Of a stretch of DNA of 16,693 bases, positions 13,340 to 16,693 are shown in pieces. The position numbers and the translations under genes were made by a program. The DNA lies in the NCBI GenBank assembly GCA_021204565.1, contig JAJPZE010000227.1, forward strand, positions 1 through 16,693. Direction: 5' to 3'. Positions within the stretch are counted from its first letter, which is position 1, and each line of letters begins with the position of its first letter. Origin of the DNA: Prevotella sp. (lineage in GTDB: Bacteria > Bacteroidota > Bacteroidia > Bacteroidales > Bacteroidaceae). Below the pieces are notes generated by a model. The model searched no databases. It was not told the origin of the DNA and saw nothing but the letters and a program-made list of their open reading frames with translations.

Positions 13340-16336
13340 TTAGAAGTTAATGGTTGCTCCGAAGAGGAATTGGCGGGTGCGCGGGAAGTGGTCGTCGCGG
13401 GAGTCGATACCCGGCGTCAGACCGTCGAGGCATATCTCCGGGTCGCGTCCGGAGTAAGACGTAATGGTGAATACGTTGTTACACGAAGCGTAGATACGTA
13501 TGTCTTTGAGCCATCCTTTGAAGCAGTCGCGGAAAGTATATCCGAGCGTAATGGTCTGCAATTTGAAGTAGCTGCCGTTCTCAAGATAACGGTCGGAAGG
13601 CATAGCGGAGTTGGTATCCGTTGCTTTCTGTTCCTTGATGACGGAAGCGAGGACGTTACGTCCGTCCTGTATTGAAGACATATCGCTGTAATATGCTTTC
13701 AACTCGTTGAATATCTTTTGTCCGAAGACGCCGGTGAAGAAGAGGTTGAGGTCCCAGTTGCGCCAAGTGAGGTTGTTGTTCCAACCCATGGTAAGCTTGG
13801 GTTGTGCGTTGCCCACGATAGTGCGGTCGTCTTCGCTCGGGTTCGTTGTTGTCTCTCCGGTGCGCTTGCCCGTCTCGGGGTCGTGCACGTAGAAAGTGGA
13901 TACTCCGTCTTCATTGTATCCCGCCCATTCCCACATATAGAACGTACCGATCGGTTCGCCCTCTATGATGCGTTGCAGTGTTGCGGTGGACGCTCCCGGC
14001 AGGTTCGGGTTATATTCGTTGATGACGCCGGCGTTGTACTTATCGTTGGATATGCTTACAATCTTGTTGCGGTTGTGGGAGAAGTTGAGAGAGGTGTCCC
14101 AGTTAATCCCGTGCCGGCTTTGGAAGACTGCCGCGTTGATTGAGAACTCAACGCCGCGATTGTTCATCTTACCTACGTTGGCGGTAATCCAGTTGACCGG
14201 ATAATAGCTCGTAGATACGGCATAGTCCCAAATCATATCCTTTGTCGTCTTGTTATAATACTCGATTGTACCGTTGATACGCCCGCCGAGGAATGCGAAG
14301 TCGAGCCCGATATTGAGCATTGTAGTGGTCTCCCATTTCAGGTCGTCGTTGACGTTACGCGCCGCCGTAAGTCCCTTATAACTGCTTTGGTTGCCGTTTG
14401 CGTCGGTATAGATGAAGCGGTCGCCTGCGGTGTAGTAGAAACGTGAGGTGTAAATGTCGAAGCCTTCGGAGTTACCGCTTTGTCCCCAAGCGACGCGGAG
14501 TTTCAAATCGTCGAAGATACCAAGGTCCTTAATAAACTTCTCTTCGGACAGACGCCAAGCGACCGATGCGGAGGGGAATGTTGCCCAACGATGGTTGGCA
14601 CCGAATGCCGACGATCCGTCGCGACGTACCGCAACTTGCGCGATATACTTGCTCTGATACGAATAATTGAGACGGCCGTAGAAAGAAATCATACGGACGG
14701 TCGACTTGGTATTCGCCCAGACGGGATCGGTCTCCCACGAGTTCGCCATGCCGATGTTGTTCCACCAAAGCGTATCATCGTAGAAGTTATACCCGCGTGC
14801 GCCGAAACCCTCGCCCGTGTCGTTCTGCTCCCAAGAGTATCCGAGCATAACGCCGAGCTTGTGGTCGTCTTTAATCGTCGTGTCGTAATTGGCGTAGATT
14901 TCCATCAGCTTCTTGTAGTCTTCGGTTACGTTACGGCTCGTCTGCCCGTTCACTTTCGTGGTCTGCGACTGCTGCGAATAATAGTCTTTATAGCTATAAT
15001 TCTGCGTCTCGTAAGAGAAGTTGGCGTTGAGGAAGAGTCCCTCTATAATCTTGGCGCTTATCTTTCCCACTGCCTGCAGACGTTTGTACGTAGCTCGGCT
15101 GACATCCTCGTATACGAGAGCCAAGGGGTTGTAGTTACGTTTCGGATTATGGTTCTCGTACCACGTGCCGTCCTCGAACTTCACCGGTACGAGCGGCGAA
15201 TAGTAATACATTGCATTGTACACGGAAGCTCCCTCGCTATTGCGCGGCACGCCCCATTCGTTGCGAATGTTGCCGTTGACGCCGAGAGAGATGGTGAGGT
15301 GATCCTTAAGCGTCTTGGTTTCGCCGAACGTCCGGATGGTGAAGAGGTTGTTTCCCACGCCTTTGATTGTACCGTCGCGCCCGGTATAGTTCACGCTAAC
15401 GTTATACATACTGCTCTTGTTTCCGCCTGAGATGGAGAGGTTGTGGTTGTGTGCGAAACCGGTGCGCTCCACTTCTTTCTGCCAGTTGGTGTTCGCTCCC
15501 TCGTCTAATCCGAGCGTCAGATTGTTATCCGCAGCGTATTGCCGGAGTTGGCTTGCGCTCATCATTTCGAGGTCGTTGACGATGTTATCGAACGATACAT
15601 ACCCGTTGTATGTAACCCGTGCGGGACCCTCTTGACCGCGCTTCGTGGTAATCATAATGACGCCGTTAGCGGCTTTCGAACCGTAGATTGCCGTTGCCGA
15701 GGCGTCGCGCAGGACGTCGATCGACTCTATGTCGGCAGGCGATACGAGGTTAAGGTTTACTCCCGGTATACCATCGACCACGTAGAGCGGCGAGGTAGAG
15801 CCGTTGAGCGTCGAAGCGCCGCGGAGAGTAAGCGAGTTCACGCCGCCGTTCGGGTCGGAGCTCTGTACGACTACTAATCCCGGCACCTTTCCTTGCAACA
15901 GCTGTCCGGGGTCGGTGTAGGAGCCGACGTTGAAGTCTTTCGACTTAACGGTTGTGATCGAGCTGGCAACATCCTTGCGCGCGATACTGCCGTATCCGAT
16001 AACGACCAACTCGTCAAGCAGCTCGGAGTCGTCGAAGAGAGTAACGTCGATAACGTCTTTATCGACCTTTACCTCCTGCTTCGTATACCCCACGAAAGAG
16101 AATACAAGCGTTTTGTTCCGCTCGACATTGACGGCATAGTGTCCGTCGAGGTCGGTTATTGCGCCGTTCGTCGTGCCCGCTTCAACTACGCTCACGCCTA
16201 TTAACGGCTCCCCGTCTTTGTCGGTCACGGTACCCTGTACCCGGTTCTGGGCCGAGACATAAGTACCGCACAACAAGAATGCGACAAAGAGCAATACTCT
16301 CTGTACGCCACATTGCTTTGTTTGTAGATTTAGCAT
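13340..16336 (-). CDS. susC: SusC/RagA-family TonB-linked outer-membrane transporter
   Basis: TonB-dependent transporter that imports the ligand held by SusD across the outer membrane. Domains in order: signal peptide (1-29, V-S-A before Q30), carboxypeptidase-regulatory-like domain (about 33-105, VQGTVTDKDGEPLIGVSV), TonB-box-like segment LDELVVIGYG (107-116), plug domain (about 120-235, with LRGASTLNG, SPLYVVDGIPG and DASATAIYGSKAANGVIMITTKRG), and a C-terminal beta-barrel to the final F998 (QFLFGATINF). The 998 residues are full length with no frameshift. It is first in a two-gene operon with susD. A Bacteroides-type promoter lies about 160-190 nt upstream. No hybrid two-component regulator, ECF sigma/anti-sigma pair or degradative enzyme is adjacent within the window, so the substrate is unknown. 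Confidence 0.97.
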   Translation of the reverse strand: MLNLQTKQCGVQRVLLFVAFLLCGTYVSAQNRVQGTVTDKDGEPLIGVSVVEAGTTNGAITDLDGHYAVNVERNKTLVFSFVGYTKQEVKVDKDVIDVTLFDDSELLDELVVIGYGSIARKDVASSITTVKSKDFNVGSYTDPGQLLQGKVPGLVVVQSSDPNGGVNSLTLRGASTLNGSTSPLYVVDGIPGVNLNLVSPADIESIDVLRDASATAIYGSKAANGVIMITTKRGQEGPARVTYNGYVSFDNIVNDLEMMSASQLRQYAADNNLTLGLDEGANTNWQKEVERTGFAHNHNLSISGGNKSSMYNVSVNYTGRDGTIKGVGNNLFTIRTFGETKTLKDHLTISLGVNGNIRNEWGVPRNSEGASVYNAMYYYSPLVPVKFEDGTWYENHNPKRNYNPLALVYEDVSRATYKRLQAVGKISAKIIEGLFLNANFSYETQNYSYKDYYSQQSQTTKVNGQTSRNVTEDYKKLMEIYANYDTTIKDDHKLGVMLGYSWEQNDTGEGFGARGYNFYDDTLWWNNIGMANSWETDPVWANTKSTVRMISFYGRLNYSYQSKYIAQVAVRRDGSSAFGANHRWATFPSASVAWRLSEEKFIKDLGIFDDLKLRVAWGQSGNSEGFDIYTSRFYYTAGDRFIYTDANGNQSSYKGLTAARNVNDDLKWETTTMLNIGLDFAFLGGRINGTIEYYNKTTKDMIWDYAVSTSYYPVNWITANVGKMNNRGVEFSINAAVFQSRHGINWDTSLNFSHNRNKIVSISNDKYNAGVINEYNPNLPGASTATLQRIIEGEPIGTFYMWEWAGYNEDGVSTFYVHDPETGKRTGETTTNPSEDDRTIVGNAQPKLTMGWNNNLTWRNWDLNLFFTGVFGQKIFNELKAYYSDMSSIQDGRNVLASVIKEQKATDTNSAMPSDRYLENGSYFKLQTITLGYTFRDCFKGWLKDIRIYASCNNVFTITSYSGRDPEICLDGLTPGIDSRDDHFPRTRQFLFGATINF

Positions 16337-16415
16337 AGATTTTAGTTCTGAGGTTAGTTATTGAATTAGAAGATTAGTTTATATGGATGCACGCCAAGTG
16401 CGCGTACGCTTTTAT

Positions 16416-16439
16416 ATTATGTATACATACATTATGTAT
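16416..16439. promoter_or_regulatory. Palindrome and direct repeat in presumed susC leader
   Basis: TATGTATACATA at 16418-16429 is a perfect 12-bp palindrome. ATTATGTAT occurs twice, at 16416-16424 and 16431-16439, 15 nt apart. It lies between the presumed start of transcription (near 16487) and the susC start codon, so it could be an operator or an RNA structure. This is inferred from symmetry only. Confidence 0.4.
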
Positions 16440-16494
16440 CGTCCACGAGTCGGGTTATTTTGGTTGATTGTTTAGTTGAGTAAGTAACGTATTG

Positions 16495-16524
16495 CAAAAA
16501 TATATACTTTGTAGATTATTGCAA
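16495..16524 (-). promoter_or_regulatory. Bacteroides-type promoter for susCD
   Basis: On the minus strand TTG (16524-16522) is followed after 19 nt by TATTTTTG (16502-16495), an exact match to the Bacteroidetes TTG-N19/20-TAnnTTTG promoter. Transcription would start near 16487, giving a leader of about 150 nt before the susC ATG. Confidence 0.7.
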
Positions 16525-16563
16525 TATGTTAATGCAAACATTTATCATAATTTAACTTTGCCT

Positions 16564-16579
16564 GCCGGTGAACTCCGGC
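16564..16579. other. Small GC-rich hairpin
   Basis: GCCGG (16564-16568) and CCGGC (16575-16579) form a perfect 5-bp stem with a 6-nt loop, upstream of the susCD promoter. No T-run follows on either strand, so it is a poor terminator. It may belong to the repeat next to it. Confidence 0.35.
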
Positions 16580-16581
16580 TG

Positions 16582-16620
16582 CACTCGTTGGGAAAACAAG
16601 CGAGGTTGTTTTCACTCGTT
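16582..16620. repeat. Direct repeat enclosing an inverted repeat
   Basis: CACTCGTT occurs at 16582-16589 and 16613-16620, 31 nt apart. Between them GAAAACAA (16592-16599) and TTGTTTTC (16606-16613) form a perfect 8-bp stem with loop GCGAGG. The loop can instead pair with either flanking CTCG, giving competing hairpins. The look is that of a dispersed intergenic repeat or the 3' end of an upstream transcript. Confidence 0.5.
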
Positions 16621-16693
16621 TGCACGGACCTTGCCCCTTTACGCCTTACCCTTAGTTGTTTCGCAATTTATTATATTTAACGGGGGTGTGAGG

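Larger units (their letters stand above)
16337..16693. other. Intergenic and leader region upstream of susC
   Basis: These 357 nt contain no convincing gene. From susC outward on the minus strand they hold an AT-rich leader of about 150 nt, a palindrome with direct repeats at 16416-16439, a promoter at 16495-16524, a small hairpin at 16564-16579 and a repeat with alternative hairpins at 16582-16620. The last ~70 nt up to the right edge show nothing I can name. The susC ATG has no Shine-Dalgarno; it is preceded by A-rich sequence, usual in Bacteroidetes. Confidence 0.7.

Noticed and set aside
14480..15430. 316-codon open frame on the plus strand, antisense to susC
   Set aside because: It lies wholly inside the well-supported susC gene, shows no recognisable domain, and long antisense frames are expected from this codon usage.
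16411..16440. Possible dif site (resembles TACATTATG of the dif core)
   Set aside because: Only one half and part of the centre resemble dif; the symmetry is different, and it sits in a susC leader. The presence of xerD 5 kb away is not evidence by itself.
16492..16680. 62-codon plus-strand open frame upstream of susC
   Set aside because: It runs through the susCD promoter and the hairpin repeat, and has neither a ribosome binding site nor a recognisable sequence.

Overview
The window looks like a chromosomal segment of a Bacteroidetes bacterium, most likely order Bacteroidales. Four things point there: a SusC/SusD outer-membrane uptake pair, DUF6242/DUF6089-type proteins, a BamA gene followed by several OmpH genes, and promoter-like sites of the Bacteroides type (TAnnTTTG) with few strong Shine-Dalgarno sequences. 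Base composition is even and moderately GC-rich. I see no insertion sequence, prophage, CRISPR array, tRNA or rRNA.

Region 1 (about 1-7678, + strand) is a tightly packed cell-envelope cluster. It holds the 3' end of a DUF6242-like beta-propeller protein, a DUF6089-like outer-membrane beta-barrel protein, uppS (undecaprenyl diphosphate synthase), bamA (outer-membrane protein assembly), three tandem OmpH/Skp-family periplasmic chaperones and murI (glutamate racemase). Together they supply the lipid carrier and D-glutamate for wall synthesis and the machinery that escorts and inserts outer-membrane proteins. No obvious terminator separates the genes, so one operon is likely.

Region 2 (7675-10363, - strand) is a second compact operon: aroQ, an O-methyltransferase, rbfA and a LolC/LolE-type lipoprotein-export permease. 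Its genes overlap or are 1 nt apart. It converges on murI with a 4-nt overlap of stop codons. Divergently from it runs xerD (10452-11402, +). The 88-nt gap between aroQ and xerD carries two opposed TAnnTTTG boxes only 4 nt apart.

Region 3 (11403-16693) holds, after xerD, an array of four 22-nt palindromic units and then a strong hairpin that ends the convergent susCD operon. SusC (TonB-dependent transporter) and SusD (surface glycan-binding lipoprotein) lie on the - strand. No enzyme or regulator of this locus is inside the window. The 357 nt upstream of susC hold a good Bacteroides-type promoter, a palindrome/direct-repeat element in the presumed leader, and a repeat with alternative hairpins.

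Most of the window is ordinary, well-known Bacteroidales core gene content. I did not find a convincing undescribed multi-gene system. The items most worth checking are the 22-nt palindromic array, the crossed divergent promoters, the tyrosine-rich insertion in BamA, the third OmpH paralogue and the repeats upstream of susC.
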